DNA from: Flavonifractor hominis
GTDB lineage: Bacteria > Bacillota > Clostridia > Oscillospirales > Oscillospiraceae
Direction: 5' to 3'
Length of the DNA: 64,000 bases
NCBI RefSeq assembly: GCF_040095835.1
Contig: NZ_JBBMFT010000004.1
Coordinates: 62,001 to 126,000, forward strand
Shown in pieces: positions 8,953 to 17,783 of this stretch (its first letter is position 1; every line of letters begins with the position of its first letter). The notes under the pieces were generated by a model, which ran no database searches, was not told where the DNA came from, and saw nothing but the letters and a program-made list of their open reading frames with translations. Position numbers and translations under genes: made by a program.

Positions 8953-9810
8953 TTACCGGACCAGACGCCGGAAGCCCCGGGGCTCCGGGGCATGGAAGGT
9001 CCGCTTCTCCCCAGTGAAGGGATCGGTGAGAATCAGCACGTGGGCGTGCAGACACAGCCGGCCCAGCGGGTCGGTGGCCGCACCGTAATCCCAGTCCCCC
9101 GCCACCGGGCAGCCCAGTTCGCTGAGGTGGGCCCGGATCTGGTTCTTCCGGCCGGTGTCGATGTTCACTTCTAACAGCGTGTATTCCGTTCCGGCGCCGA
9201 GAGTGGTATAATGGGTTACCGCCTCTTTCCCGCCGGAGCGCACGGAGTAGACCTTGTGAGCCGCGTTTTCCCGCAGCAGGGTGCGGACGGTGTCCGCCTG
9301 CCTGGGGGGCCGGCCCTCCACCACCGCCAGGTAGCCCCGGCGGTCCACAAGGGTGTCCCAATGGTCCTGATAGGCCCGCTTGGTGGGCTCATCCTTGGCA
9401 AAGAGGAGCACCCCGGAGGTAGCCCGGTCCAGACGGTGGACGATGAATACCCGTCCCCGGGGGTCGGTCCGGCACACATAGTCGGTAGCCATGCGGTAAG
9501 CGGTGCGGACCTTTTCCCGCTCGGTGGCCATGCTCAAAAGTCCGGCAGGCTTGTCGATGACCAGGATATGTCCGTCCTCGTAGAGAATGGGGAAGGGCGC
9601 TTTAGTCTCCGCCGCGCTTTGGGGCAGGACCGTCACGGTCTGTCCCGGTTGGAGCGAATGGTCGTGGCGGGTGACGGTGATGCCGTCCACCTGCACCTGG
9701 CCCCGGGTGAGCAGGCTCTTGATGTTGTTGCGGCTTTGTCCCCTCACCTGTTCCAGCAGAAAGGGGAGCAGGGAGGCCGCATGGGTCACGGGATATTCTT
9801 TTTTCTGCAT
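8953..9810 (-). CDS. RluA-family pseudouridine synthase
   Basis: A 285-residue enzyme expected to isomerise uridine in rRNA or tRNA. An N-terminal S4 RNA-binding domain (SRNNIKSLLTRGQVQVDG) is followed by the catalytic domain, with IDKPAGLLSM, the active-site motif HRLDRATSG (catalytic Asp) and GRKNQIRAHL. The ATG at 9810 was preferred to an in-frame GTG nine bases upstream, which is too close to the AGGA. Which RNA position is modified cannot be read from sequence. It converges with the lipoprotein gene with only 3 bases between stops. Confidence 0.9.
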   Translation of the reverse strand: MQKKEYPVTHAASLLPFLLEQVRGQSRNNIKSLLTRGQVQVDGITVTRHDHSLQPGQTVTVLPQSAAETKAPFPILYEDGHILVIDKPAGLLSMATEREKVRTAYRMATDYVCRTDPRGRVFIVHRLDRATSGVLLFAKDEPTKRAYQDHWDTLVDRRGYLAVVEGRPPRQADTVRTLLRENAAHKVYSVRSGGKEAVTHYTTLGAGTEYTLLEVNIDTGRKNQIRAHLSELGCPVAGDWDYGAATDPLGRLCLHAHVLILTDPFTGEKRTFHAPEPRGFRRLVR

Positions 9811-9844
9811 CTGAATCACATCCTGACATAAGGAGAATACGCGT

Positions 9845-10573
9845 ATGAACGAAGTGCTTCAGCAGCTCCACGCCCGCAAATCGGTGCGGGCCTTTCTGGA
9901 CAAGCCCATTGCTCCGGCGGACAAAGCCGCCATCCTGGAGGCGGCCTGCGCTGCCCCAACGGCGGGCAACCAGCAGCTTTACACCATTTTGGATATCACC
10001 GACCAGGCCGTCAAGGACACCCTGGCCGAGACCTGTGATCACCAGCCCTTCATCGCCCAGGCCCCGCTGGTGCTCATCTTCTGCGCCGACTGCCAGAAGT
10101 GGCAGGACGCCTTTGCCGCCGGCGGCTGTCAGCCCCGGAACCCCGCCGTGGGCGACCTGCTGCTGGCCTTCTGCGACGCCAACATCGCCGCCCAGAACGC
10201 CGTCACCGCCGCCTGGAGCCTGGGCATCGGCTCGTGTTACATCGGAGACATCCTGGAGCGGTGCGAGACCCACCGGGAACTGCTGCACCTGCCGGAGTAT
10301 GTGGTGCCTGCCGCCATGCTGGTGTTCGGCTGGCCCACCCAGCAGCAGCTGGAGCGGCAGAAACCCCGCCGCCGGGCCATGGAGCACATCGTGCACGAAA
10401 ACACATACCGGCACATGGGCGCCGCCGAGCTGGAGGCCATGCTGGCCGACAACGCCGGCCCGCGCCCCTATGCCGAGTGGCTGGCCGCCTTCTGCAAGCG
10501 GAAGTACAACTCCGACTTTTCCCGGGAAATGAGCCGCTCGGCTGCGGAATACCTCAAAGCTTTTCAGCGGTAA
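9845..10573 (+). CDS. nitroreductase family oxidoreductase
   Basis: A 242-residue FMN-dependent reductase of the nitroreductase fold. The N-terminal R-K-S-V-R-x-F signature (ARKSVRAFLDKPI), AACAAPTAGNQQ (FMN phosphate site) and the central GIGSCYIGDI stretch are characteristic. The C-terminus is extended (NTYRHMGAAELEAML, KRKYNSDFSREMSRS), as in NADPH-flavin reductase-like members. AAGGAG precedes the ATG. The physiological substrate is unknown. Its 3' end overlaps the convergent transglutaminase-fold gene by 20 bases. Confidence 0.88.
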   Translation: MNEVLQQLHARKSVRAFLDKPIAPADKAAILEAACAAPTAGNQQLYTILDITDQAVKDTLAETCDHQPFIAQAPLVLIFCADCQKWQDAFAAGGCQPRNPAVGDLLLAFCDANIAAQNAVTAAWSLGIGSCYIGDILERCETHRELLHLPEYVVPAAMLVFGWPTQQQLERQKPRRRAMEHIVHENTYRHMGAAELEAMLADNAGPRPYAEWLAAFCKRKYNSDFSREMSRSAAEYLKAFQR

Positions 10574-12737
10574 GTTGTTCCAGGATCCGCCGCAGCAGCT
10601 GGGCAGTCCCCACCTGATAGCCGCAGCAGGCGTAGACCGCCCGGCCCGCGCCGTCCCGCACCACCGCGAAAGGCGGCTTGTCCGGATCCAGCCCCAGGTG
10701 ACGGGCCACCGTCTCCGTCTGGTAACCCCATTCCGGGTACTCCACCCGCACCTCCGGCCAGGCCGCCAGCAATGCGGCCAGGGTGGTCTGGCGCTCCGCC
10801 CCCGGCCGGCGCAGGAAACAGATTGTCTCCGCATCCAGGGCCCGGAACGCCGCCAGATCGGCGGTCAGTTCATTGAGAATATGTTCGGTCGGCTCCGCCC
10901 CCTCCTCCAGCCAGAGGAGCAGGGCGGGCCTTTCGTTTCTGCTCCGGAGTTCTTCCAGCGGCAGGTCCCGGGGGGTAATAAGATCCCTTAGGGTACACTC
11001 CCGCAGCTCCAGGAAAACTTCCCGCGTCTCTTCCGGCTCCAGGGAGAATTCCAGCCGGTCCGCCAGCTGGTCACCGGCGGGGAGCCGCAGGGCGGAAAGC
11101 ACCCGATAGCGCCCGGCAGGCAGGACCGTCATCAGCTCATTTTTGTGCCAGGCCCGGTCGGCCAGCACCAGGGGTTTCCACATTTCCCCCGTCCACAGGT
11201 CCAGCGACCAGTTCTGCCGGTAGGAAAACCGGTCCTCCGCCGTCTTGCGGAAGATTACTTTTCCACATTTCTGCGGATGTTTGGGGACAACTTTTCCGTC
11301 CTGCCACATCATCACCGCTCCGTCCAGGGGCCGCAGCCAGGCGGGAATGCCCGCCTGCCGCAGGGCAATGACCTCTCCCACCGCTCCGGACTGGGGCACC
11401 GACCAGTCGGTGAGCCGCTCATAGGCCACCCGGGGACAGAGGACAAACCGGCGGAAGATCTCCTCCGGATACCGGTCTGCCCAGGGCCGGGCCCGCTCCA
11501 GGTGAAATTCCAGCAGGTCGGCGGTGGCGTCCCGCAGGTCCTTGTCGGACAAGCTCTCCAACAGGGCGGACCGCAGAGGGTCGCCGTCCCTGCTCAGAAA
11601 GGCGTAGATTACCTCAAAATTGCCCCGGGCCTTCTCCAGCTGTTCCCGCTGTTGCGGATAGGCCTCCAGCTTGTTCCGGTCGCAGTATCCCGCCATGCGC
11701 CCAGCCCGCTTGGCGTCTCCCGCCGCCAGCACTTCCGCGCGTTTCTTCCGCTGGGCTTCGTCCAGCGGCGCGGGGTTGACGGGATAGTCCCGGGGAGCAC
11801 GGAAGTCAAAGGCTGTCCAGCCCGGGCAGGGGAGGGGAGCGGCCAGTTCCGCCCCGTCCTCGGTCTCACCGTGACAAAATGCCTCCCGTTCCCCGGCAGA
11901 CAGGTGGAGATCCCCGATACCCAGCTCGGCCCGTACTGTGCCGTCCGGCCCGGCGGTCAGGTGGGCGATGGGACAGAACCGCGCCTCATTGAGCACCTCC
12001 AGGGTGATCTTCTCCCCCGGCCGGGCCCGGAAGGTGTACTGTTTGGTGCGGGCGTAGCGGCCAGTCTGATTGTGGTACAGGGCCTGGCCCTCCCGGCCCA
12101 AAGGCACGCCGTGGAGAGCGGTGTCCCTCACCGGGCCGAAGGTGCGGCTGTGGACCAGCATGGCCCGGGAAGCGGCGGTGTTAAACCACCCCCGGTCCAG
12201 CACCGGCTCCGGCTCGCAGGCCCCCAGAAACCGCCATTTCCCGTGGCAGAGCACCTCCACCCAGGCGTGGTTGTCGTCGCAGTGGGACCAGCGTGGGGCA
12301 TACACCTGTCGGGCGGGCAAGCCTACGCTGCGCAGGGCGGCCACCAGAAAGGCGGACTCCTCCCCGCACCGGCCGCTGCCGCAGCGGTACACCGTCAGGG
12401 GGGAGGCTGTGCGGTCGTCCTGGGCCTGATAGCTGGCCTGCTCATGGCACCAGCGGTTGACTTCCAGCACTGCCTGCTCCTGCTCCAGGTCCTTTACCCG
12501 GTCCCACAGCTGGCCGTAAAACAGTCCCCGGTGGTCAGACAGGTCTTCGTCGTTGACTCTGGGGCAGAGCACATACTGTTCATAGACCTCCCGGCTGAGC
12601 TGCCTGCACCACGGCACGGTATCCCGCAGCATGGCGGCGTGGGCGGCAAAGGCCTCAAACAGTGATCGGGGATAGGTCGCCCAGTCCGCCGGCAGGGCGG
12701 TTTTGAGAAAGCGCAGTTCTTCTTCCATGGGATCCAC
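10554..12737 (-). CDS. large transglutaminase-core protein with a thioredoxin-like C-terminus
   Basis: A 727-residue protein with no signal peptide. A transglutaminase/protease core occupies about residues 95-200: RCGEESAF carries the nucleophile Cys124, and DDNHAWVEV carries His157. The third residue is probably an acid in GACEPEP. A long middle region of mixed beta character follows. The last 130 residues (ERPALLLWLEEGAEPTEHIL to the PFAVVRDGAGRAVYACCGY stretch) look like a thioredoxin fold without a clear CxxC. It may be a cytoplasmic peptidase or a deactivated scaffold. No operon partner is seen; it diverges from cutC across a palindrome. Confidence 0.75.
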   Translation of the reverse strand: MDPMEEELRFLKTALPADWATYPRSLFEAFAAHAAMLRDTVPWCRQLSREVYEQYVLCPRVNDEDLSDHRGLFYGQLWDRVKDLEQEQAVLEVNRWCHEQASYQAQDDRTASPLTVYRCGSGRCGEESAFLVAALRSVGLPARQVYAPRWSHCDDNHAWVEVLCHGKWRFLGACEPEPVLDRGWFNTAASRAMLVHSRTFGPVRDTALHGVPLGREGQALYHNQTGRYARTKQYTFRARPGEKITLEVLNEARFCPIAHLTAGPDGTVRAELGIGDLHLSAGEREAFCHGETEDGAELAAPLPCPGWTAFDFRAPRDYPVNPAPLDEAQRKKRAEVLAAGDAKRAGRMAGYCDRNKLEAYPQQREQLEKARGNFEVIYAFLSRDGDPLRSALLESLSDKDLRDATADLLEFHLERARPWADRYPEEIFRRFVLCPRVAYERLTDWSVPQSGAVGEVIALRQAGIPAWLRPLDGAVMMWQDGKVVPKHPQKCGKVIFRKTAEDRFSYRQNWSLDLWTGEMWKPLVLADRAWHKNELMTVLPAGRYRVLSALRLPAGDQLADRLEFSLEPEETREVFLELRECTLRDLITPRDLPLEELRSRNERPALLLWLEEGAEPTEHILNELTADLAAFRALDAETICFLRRPGAERQTTLAALLAAWPEVRVEYPEWGYQTETVARHLGLDPDKPPFAVVRDGAGRAVYACCGYQVGTAQLLRRILEQLTAEKL

Positions 12738-12748
12738 TCCTTTTGATT

Positions 12749-12788
12749 GGGGCTATGATAGCACAAATTTTTATGCTATCATAGCCCC
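12749..12788. repeat. 15-bp perfect inverted repeat in the divergent transglutaminase/cutC promoter region
   Basis: Arms 12749-12763 and 12774-12788 (GGGGCTATGATAGCA and its complement), with a 10-base AT-rich centre. It fills most of the gap between the two divergent start codons. Each arm contains a TATGAT that could serve as a -10 box for its own direction. It is a candidate operator for a dimeric regulator controlling both genes. Confidence 0.75.
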
Positions 12789-12812
12789 AGAATGGAAAAG
12801 AAGGTGGGCAAT

Positions 12813-13553
12813 ATGATACTAGAGGTGTGCTGCGGCTGTGCGGGAGACGTTTGGACGGCGGCTCAGGCCGGGGCGGACCGGGTGGAGCTGAACGCCGCCC
12901 TGTTCCTGGGTGGCCTGACCCCCAGCATCGGGGCCATGGAGCTGGCCCGGCGGGTAGATATCCCCATCATGGCCATGGTACGCCCCCGGGAAGGGGGCTT
13001 CTGCTATACCGAAGCTGAGTTTGCTACCATGCTGGCCGACACCCGGGCCCTGCTGGCGGCAGGAGCGGACGGCATCGTGTTCGGCTGTCTCCACCCCGAC
13101 GGGACGGTAGACCGGGAACGGTGCGCCGCCATGCTGGAAATCATCGGAGCCAAGGAAAGCGTATTCAGCCGGGCTATCGACGTAACGCCCGACTGGCGGG
13201 CCGCTCTGGACGGTTTGATGGACCTGGGCTTTACCCGGGTACTTACCAGCGGCCAGGCTGCCACCGCTCCGGCTGGAGCCGCCACCCTCCGGGCCATGCG
13301 GGAATACGCCGCCGGGCGTATCCAGATCCTGCCCGGCTGCGGAGTAAACCCGGGAAACGCGGCGGCCCTGCTGGCGGAGACCGGCTGCGATCAGCTCCAC
13401 GGTTCCTTTAAAACCTGGGGACTGGACATCTCGGCCACCCACAATCCGGCAGTGAGCTTTTCCGGAGGCACCTGCCCGCCGGAGGAACAGTATCCCGTCA
13501 CCGACCCCACTGCCATTCGGGCTGCGGCAGAAGTCCTGAACAACCGAATTTAA
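12813..13553 (+). CDS. cutC: CutC family protein
   Basis: A 246-residue TIM-barrel protein of the CutC family. Family features: LEVCCGCAGDVWTAAQAGADRVELN at the N-terminus (shown here in two pieces in the family), GGLTPSIG, VRPREGGFCYTEAE, ADGIVFGCLHPDGTVD and the ILPGCGVNPGNA segment. The name comes from copper tolerance in E. coli; the biochemical function is still unsettled. The ATG at 12813 (after AAGGTGG) gives the usual family start; an in-frame ATG at 12792 is possible. It is not the unrelated choline TMA-lyase also called CutC. Confidence 0.88.
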   Translation: MILEVCCGCAGDVWTAAQAGADRVELNAALFLGGLTPSIGAMELARRVDIPIMAMVRPREGGFCYTEAEFATMLADTRALLAAGADGIVFGCLHPDGTVDRERCAAMLEIIGAKESVFSRAIDVTPDWRAALDGLMDLGFTRVLTSGQAATAPAGAATLRAMREYAAGRIQILPGCGVNPGNAAALLAETGCDQLHGSFKTWGLDISATHNPAVSFSGGTCPPEEQYPVTDPTAIRAAAEVLNNRI

Positions 13554-13557
13554 ACAG

Positions 13558-13593
13558 CACAAAGGCGCTGTCCATTTGGACAGCGCCTTTGTG
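13558..13593. terminator. hairpin between convergent cutC and GH28 genes
   Basis: Perfect 17-base arms (13558-13574 and 13577-13593) with a 2-base loop, right after the cutC stop. The T-run is short, so termination strength is uncertain. It could act in both directions. Confidence 0.7.
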
Positions 13594-13643
13594 TTGGATG
13601 GGGTAAAGAAAAGGAAAGGAAAGATAAGTGTAACCGAAATCTG

Positions 13644-15941
13644 TTACATGTTGTTGAACTCAGCAATACGGGTGACCACGGAAATCAGAGCCGCATTGGT
13701 GACCTCACCCTTGGGATTGAACACACCGTTCTGATCGCCCACCATGAAGCCGAAGTAGTTGGCGGCGCCCAGGTTGGACTTGTACACGGAGGAGATCTCG
13801 TCGGTGTCAGCAAACTTGGGAGTGGCGTTGCCCAGCGTCTCATTGTAAGGCACGCCGCAGGCCAGGATGGAGATATAGCCCAGCTCCTCGCGGGTCATCA
13901 CATTGTCGGGCATAAAGGCCACGCGCTTGGCAGCCATGTCATCCAGCAGGCTGGTGTTGTACAGGGTACCCTGAGGACCGGTGACGTTGGGGTCCTTCAG
14001 AGGCATCAGGCCGGCCTCTACCACAGCGGCGATGACCTTGTAGTCGGGGTCGCTGGTGGGCACGTCGCTCATGGTGATCTCAGTGGTGGGTTCGGTCAGG
14101 CCCCACAGCTTGCCCAGCATCTTGGCCACATCACGGCTGGTAACAGTGGCATCCAGATCAATGGCCTCGTCCTCATCAATGAGGCCCTTGCTGGCAGCCT
14201 CCACTACGGCGTCGGAAGCCCAGTGGCTGGTGGACACACCGGCCACCTCACGGTCGGCCAGAACCTTGTAGGACATGCTGGTGGTGGAGTTGCCGCTCTC
14301 GTCGGTAGCGGTCATGCGGACGTACTTGCCGGCCATGTCGGCGGTGAGAGCCAGAGAGGCCTCGGTGCCGCAGCTGGTGTAGGTGCCGTCCTCGGTATCA
14401 GCAACCTCCCAGGTGTAGGTCAGCTTGGAGGTGTCGCCGCCCAGCTCCACGGCGCTGGCGGTCACGGTCTCGCCCACAACAGTGTCGCCCTCCACGTGGA
14501 CGTCCACGGGACGAGGATAGCTCTTGCCGTTGATGGTGACGTTCTCAAACACAGGATCCTGCCAGTTCAGGGCGCGCACGTCCTTCTCGGCACCGGTGAT
14601 CTCCACGTTCTTCAGAACCAGACCGGTGATGGGCACCTCGTCAAAGGCCTCCATGAAGATGCCGTACTGGCCGCCGGTGCTCTTCAGGTTCTCGATGGTG
14701 ATGTTCTTGAAGTAAGGCAGATACTCGCCGTCGCGGCCGGTGTCGTACAGCATGGTGGCATGCACGGAGGCATCGCCCACGGACTTGACGGTGGAGTTGC
14801 GCAGATAGACGTTCTCAATGTAGCCGCCGCGCTGCGCGTTGGTCTTGAAGCGCAGAGCATAGTTCAGGTTGGGGCTGTCAAAGGTGTTGTTGTCGGCGAA
14901 CAGGTTCTTGATGCCGCCGGACATCTCGCTGCCCATGGCGATGCCGCCGTGACCATTAGCAAAGTTATTGTTGCGGATGATCAGGTTCTGGGTGGGATAG
15001 CCCTGCTCGCCCAGATCGCGGCCATCCTTGTTACGGCCGGCCTTCACGGCGATGCAGTCGTCGCCGGTGTTGAAGTAGCAGTCCTCGATGAGCACGTAGT
15101 TGCAGTTCTCAGGGTCGCAGCCGTCGTTGTTGTAGCCGTGGGTGTCAACGGTGACGCCGCGAGCGGTGAAGTTGGTGCACAGCACGGGGTTCATGATCCA
15201 CATGGGGGAGTTCTTAAAGGTAACACCCTCCACCAGAACGTTGGTGCAGTTGATGACCTGGTAGAAGTTGGGGCGCAGGTAGTGACCCTCGCCGAAGATA
15301 CGCTCCTCAAAAGCCACACCGTCATCGGTCTGCTGACGCAGCACCTTGGCGTCGGCGGAAGAGGGGCTGGTGGTGGTGCCGTCGGGGTTGTAGGTCTTGC
15401 TCCAGTTCCACCAGTGATCGGCGTCAGCGTTGCCGTCCAGGGTGCCCTCGCCGGTCAGGGCGATGTTCTCGGCGTCCTTGGCGTAGATGAAGGGGCTCCA
15501 GTTGTAGCAGGCAGAACCCTCATAGTGGGCAAACACCAGAGGATAGTTCTCCTCAGTGATGTCCCGGGTGTAGAGCAGCAGGGTGTCTTCCTTCTCCAGG
15601 CAGAGGTTGACGTTGCTCTTGAGCTCGATGGCACCCACATCAAAGGTGCCGGAGGGAACGACAACCTTGCCGCCGCCCTTCTCGCTGACCTCGTCGATGG
15701 CCTTCTGGATGGCCTCGGTGTCCAGCTTGTCGTCATTGGGTACCGCGCCATAGTCCAGCACGTTCACGGAGTAATCCGGGAACTCAGGATCGCTGATATG
15801 GGTGAGGATCTCCTCCGCCATATCCCAGGACAGACCGTTGCCCTGTGTGGCCGTGTCTGCCTCCGCAGCCTGGGCAGGCAGAACGCCGGCCAGGGAGACG
15901 ACCATACTTGCCGCCAGCAGTGCAGAAAGTTTACGCTTCAT
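13644..15941 (-). CDS. secreted GH28 (polygalacturonase-like) enzyme with C-terminal S-layer homology repeats
   Basis: A 765-residue exported protein. A signal peptide (MKRKLSALLAASMVVSLAG, cleavage near AQA-AEAD) precedes a right-handed beta-helix of family GH28, beginning NVLDYGAVPNDDKLDTEAIQKAID. Catalytic-type motifs are visible: NNDGCDPENC, NTGDDCIAVKAGRN and GHGGIAMGSEMSGG. After about residue 480 come an Ig-like segment and two to three degenerate SLH repeats (STSHWASDAVVEAASKGL, FADTDEISSVYKSNLGAANYFG), which would hold it at the cell surface through secondary wall polymer. The likely role is pectin or rhamnogalacturonan breakdown. GGAGGT precedes the ATG at 15941. Confidence 0.88.
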   Translation of the reverse strand: MKRKLSALLAASMVVSLAGVLPAQAAEADTATQGNGLSWDMAEEILTHISDPEFPDYSVNVLDYGAVPNDDKLDTEAIQKAIDEVSEKGGGKVVVPSGTFDVGAIELKSNVNLCLEKEDTLLLYTRDITEENYPLVFAHYEGSACYNWSPFIYAKDAENIALTGEGTLDGNADADHWWNWSKTYNPDGTTTSPSSADAKVLRQQTDDGVAFEERIFGEGHYLRPNFYQVINCTNVLVEGVTFKNSPMWIMNPVLCTNFTARGVTVDTHGYNNDGCDPENCNYVLIEDCYFNTGDDCIAVKAGRNKDGRDLGEQGYPTQNLIIRNNNFANGHGGIAMGSEMSGGIKNLFADNNTFDSPNLNYALRFKTNAQRGGYIENVYLRNSTVKSVGDASVHATMLYDTGRDGEYLPYFKNITIENLKSTGGQYGIFMEAFDEVPITGLVLKNVEITGAEKDVRALNWQDPVFENVTINGKSYPRPVDVHVEGDTVVGETVTASAVELGGDTSKLTYTWEVADTEDGTYTSCGTEASLALTADMAGKYVRMTATDESGNSTTSMSYKVLADREVAGVSTSHWASDAVVEAASKGLIDEDEAIDLDATVTSRDVAKMLGKLWGLTEPTTEITMSDVPTSDPDYKVIAAVVEAGLMPLKDPNVTGPQGTLYNTSLLDDMAAKRVAFMPDNVMTREELGYISILACGVPYNETLGNATPKFADTDEISSVYKSNLGAANYFGFMVGDQNGVFNPKGEVTNAALISVVTRIAEFNNM

Positions 15942-15959
15942 CTCTTGTACCTCCACTTT

Positions 15960-16045
15960 CCGTTCTTCTATCTCCGGGTAGCGCCTTTCCTAATCTCCAC
16001 CCGGGCTTAAGACTGCCGTCCTGTACGGCAGGTTCAGCCAAAATC
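15960..16045 (-). promoter_or_regulatory. structured 5' leader of the GH28 gene, class unknown
   Basis: On the minus-strand mRNA two stem-loops precede the ribosome site: CTGCCGT/ACGGCAG (16031-16025 with 16019-16013) and CCGGGT/ACCCGG (16004-15999 with 15979-15974). The leader is about 130 bases. I could not match it to a riboswitch class. Confidence 0.4.
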
Positions 16046-16052
16046 AGAAACG

Positions 16053-16067
16053 AGTAAACGTTTTACT
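16053..16067. promoter_or_regulatory. candidate operator of the GH28 gene
   Basis: AGTAAACGTTTTACT is a 6+3+6 inverted repeat centred roughly 15 bases after the predicted transcription start. The position and the AAACG/CGTTT core resemble LacI-family or CcpA operators, but the odd-length centre is atypical. Confidence 0.5.
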
Positions 16068-16081
16068 TTTCCTCGATAAGA

Positions 16082-16110
16082 ATTTTACTCTGATTGGGCA
16101 TGTTGGTCAA
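16082..16110 (-). promoter_or_regulatory. sigma-A type promoter of the GH28 gene
   Basis: Minus strand: TTGACC, exactly 17 bases, TAAAAT. The rest of the gap to 16240 is very AT-rich and holds nothing else I can call. Confidence 0.7.
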
Positions 16111-16240
16111 TTACTTTTTTAAGTTTTTTTAATTTTCGTCATTTTAGAAATTCTGTAGATTCTTTTTTATTTATTTTTCCTAAAATATGTGTTTTCTTCC
16201 GGTTCTTTTGCACGCTTTGCTTAGTACAACGTTTTTCCTA

Positions 16241-16285
16241 AGAAAAAAACACCGCGCTCCGGACCAAGCCGGAGCGCGGTGTTTT
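16241..16285 (-). terminator. terminator of the BKACE/atoE operon
   Basis: 15-base GC-rich arms (16248-16262 and 16269-16283), loop of 6, followed on the minus strand by a T-run (TTTTTTTC). It lies 35 bases after the atoE stop. Confidence 0.9.
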
Positions 16286-16317
16286 CCGCAGTTGGGGAGG
16301 AGCGGAACGGGAGGAAT

Positions 16318-17712
16318 TTACACAAAGAGAGGGATAAAGTACAGGCCCAAACAGGTGATCACAATCCAGAACACACAGATGAAGGCCATGAAGCCCCACA
16401 CATCCTTCAGCTTCATGCCGACCACGCTCAGCGCGGGGATGACATACAGAGGCTGCAGCAGGTTGGTGCACTCGTCGCCCAGCACGAAGGCATTCAGGCA
16501 GGTAGCCAGGTCGGCGCCCTGGATGTTCTGCACGGTCTGGACGATCAGAGGACCCTGCACGGTGAACTGGCCACCCTGGGAGGGGATGAAGCAGTTGACC
16601 AGACAGGCGGACAGGAAGGTGAAGATGGGCAGGGTGCGGGCGGTAGCCACGGAAGTGATAGCGCCAATGAGCACGGAACCCAGGCCGCCCTCGATGTACA
16701 TCATACCCATGATGGCACCGTAGAAGGGGAACTGCATGATAATATCGGTAGCCAGGTGCATGGAGTCGGCATGGGCGGTGATCCAGGCACTGGGCTGGGG
16801 GAAAAGGAAACAGTTGATGCCAACAAACATGAAGATTACCAGGTTCATGTTCAGCGCGCCGAAGAAGCCCTTGGTAGCAAAGTCGTAGATAATGTTGATG
16901 AAGATAAAGGCGCCCACGACCCACATAACAGGCTTACAGGTATTCATCTTCTGAGCAAAGGTGCTAGCCTTACCAGTAATCTTATAGTCGTTGGGAGCTA
17001 CGTCAGCCTGAGTGGCCACGTCGCGCAGCTCGATCAGCTCGTCCTCGCCGGGCTGGGTGAACAGCACAATCAGAATGAAGGCGATGGCCAGCACAGTGAA
17101 CAGGATCACGTTGGGGGTGTTGTAGCAGGTCTCCAGGACGGTCATGGTGTGACCCACGATCTCGGCGTAGGAGCTGCCCTCAGTAGCCAAGTTGGAGTAC
17201 AGGGTAGCGGAGGGCCCAAGGCACTGGCCCAGGATCATGCAGGTATAACCGCCGGCCACCATCATGGGGAAGTGCAGGCCCTTGACCCGCTTGGCCAGCT
17301 GCATGGACAGGATGGGGGTAACAATGGTGCAGAACGCGTAGTTGATCATGGAGGTGACATAGCCGAAGAGCATCATGATGATGATGGCGGTGTAGCGGTT
17401 ATGCACGTGGCTGGCAATAGCGTTCAGCAACTTGGTGACCTGAGGGCTGCGGGCGCAGGTGGCGCATACGCAGACCATAATGCCCATCTGGAAAGCCAAG
17501 GTAAACTGGCTGCTCAGGCCGCCCCACCAGGCCTGCAGAAGCTCGATGGGGCCCTTGCCGATGATCAGGGACAGGACAAACACGACGATCATCAGGATAA
17601 CGCAGAATACGAAGGAATCAGGGATGATCTTCTCAGCTGCAAAGTTGAACTTCTTACTGATGTTCCACAGAGGAGTTCCTTTCAGCTTCTTGGTCTGAGT
17701 TTGCTGGGACAT
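16318..17712 (-). CDS. atoE: short-chain fatty acid transporter, AtoE family
   Basis: A 464-residue integral membrane protein with about 11-12 hydrophobic segments. The N-terminus FAAEKIIPDSFVFCVILMI and conserved runs such as SMINYAFCTIVTPI, GLHFPMMVAGGYT and SQGGQFTVQGP identify the AtoE family. These are proton-coupled carriers of acetoacetate, butyrate or similar acids; the E. coli member sits in the ato operon, also under sigma-54/AtoC control. It is the last gene of the operon, 71 bases after the dehydrogenase. In this context it probably moves the substrate acid or the acetoacetate product. Confidence 0.9.
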   Translation of the reverse strand: MSQQTQTKKLKGTPLWNISKKFNFAAEKIIPDSFVFCVILMIVVFVLSLIIGKGPIELLQAWWGGLSSQFTLAFQMGIMVCVCATCARSPQVTKLLNAIASHVHNRYTAIIIMMLFGYVTSMINYAFCTIVTPILSMQLAKRVKGLHFPMMVAGGYTCMILGQCLGPSATLYSNLATEGSSYAEIVGHTMTVLETCYNTPNVILFTVLAIAFILIVLFTQPGEDELIELRDVATQADVAPNDYKITGKASTFAQKMNTCKPVMWVVGAFIFINIIYDFATKGFFGALNMNLVIFMFVGINCFLFPQPSAWITAHADSMHLATDIIMQFPFYGAIMGMMYIEGGLGSVLIGAITSVATARTLPIFTFLSACLVNCFIPSQGGQFTVQGPLIVQTVQNIQGADLATCLNAFVLGDECTNLLQPLYVIPALSVVGMKLKDVWGFMAFICVFWIVITCLGLYFIPLFV

Positions 17713-17783
17713 TGGATCGCTTCCTTTCTCTCAAACTTCTCTCATCTATGTTCCCGTTCCCACAGAACGGAAAGCGCGGGAGA

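Noticed and set aside
14223..16010. Long plus-strand open frame opposite the GH28 gene
   Set aside because: Shadow frame with V/G/H-rich composition. The minus strand encodes a recognisable GH28-SLH enzyme with promoter and ribosome site.
15960..16045. GH28 leader as a second c-di-GMP riboswitch
   Set aside because: It has two stem-loops but none of the conserved GGCAAACC or GACGCAAAGC elements.
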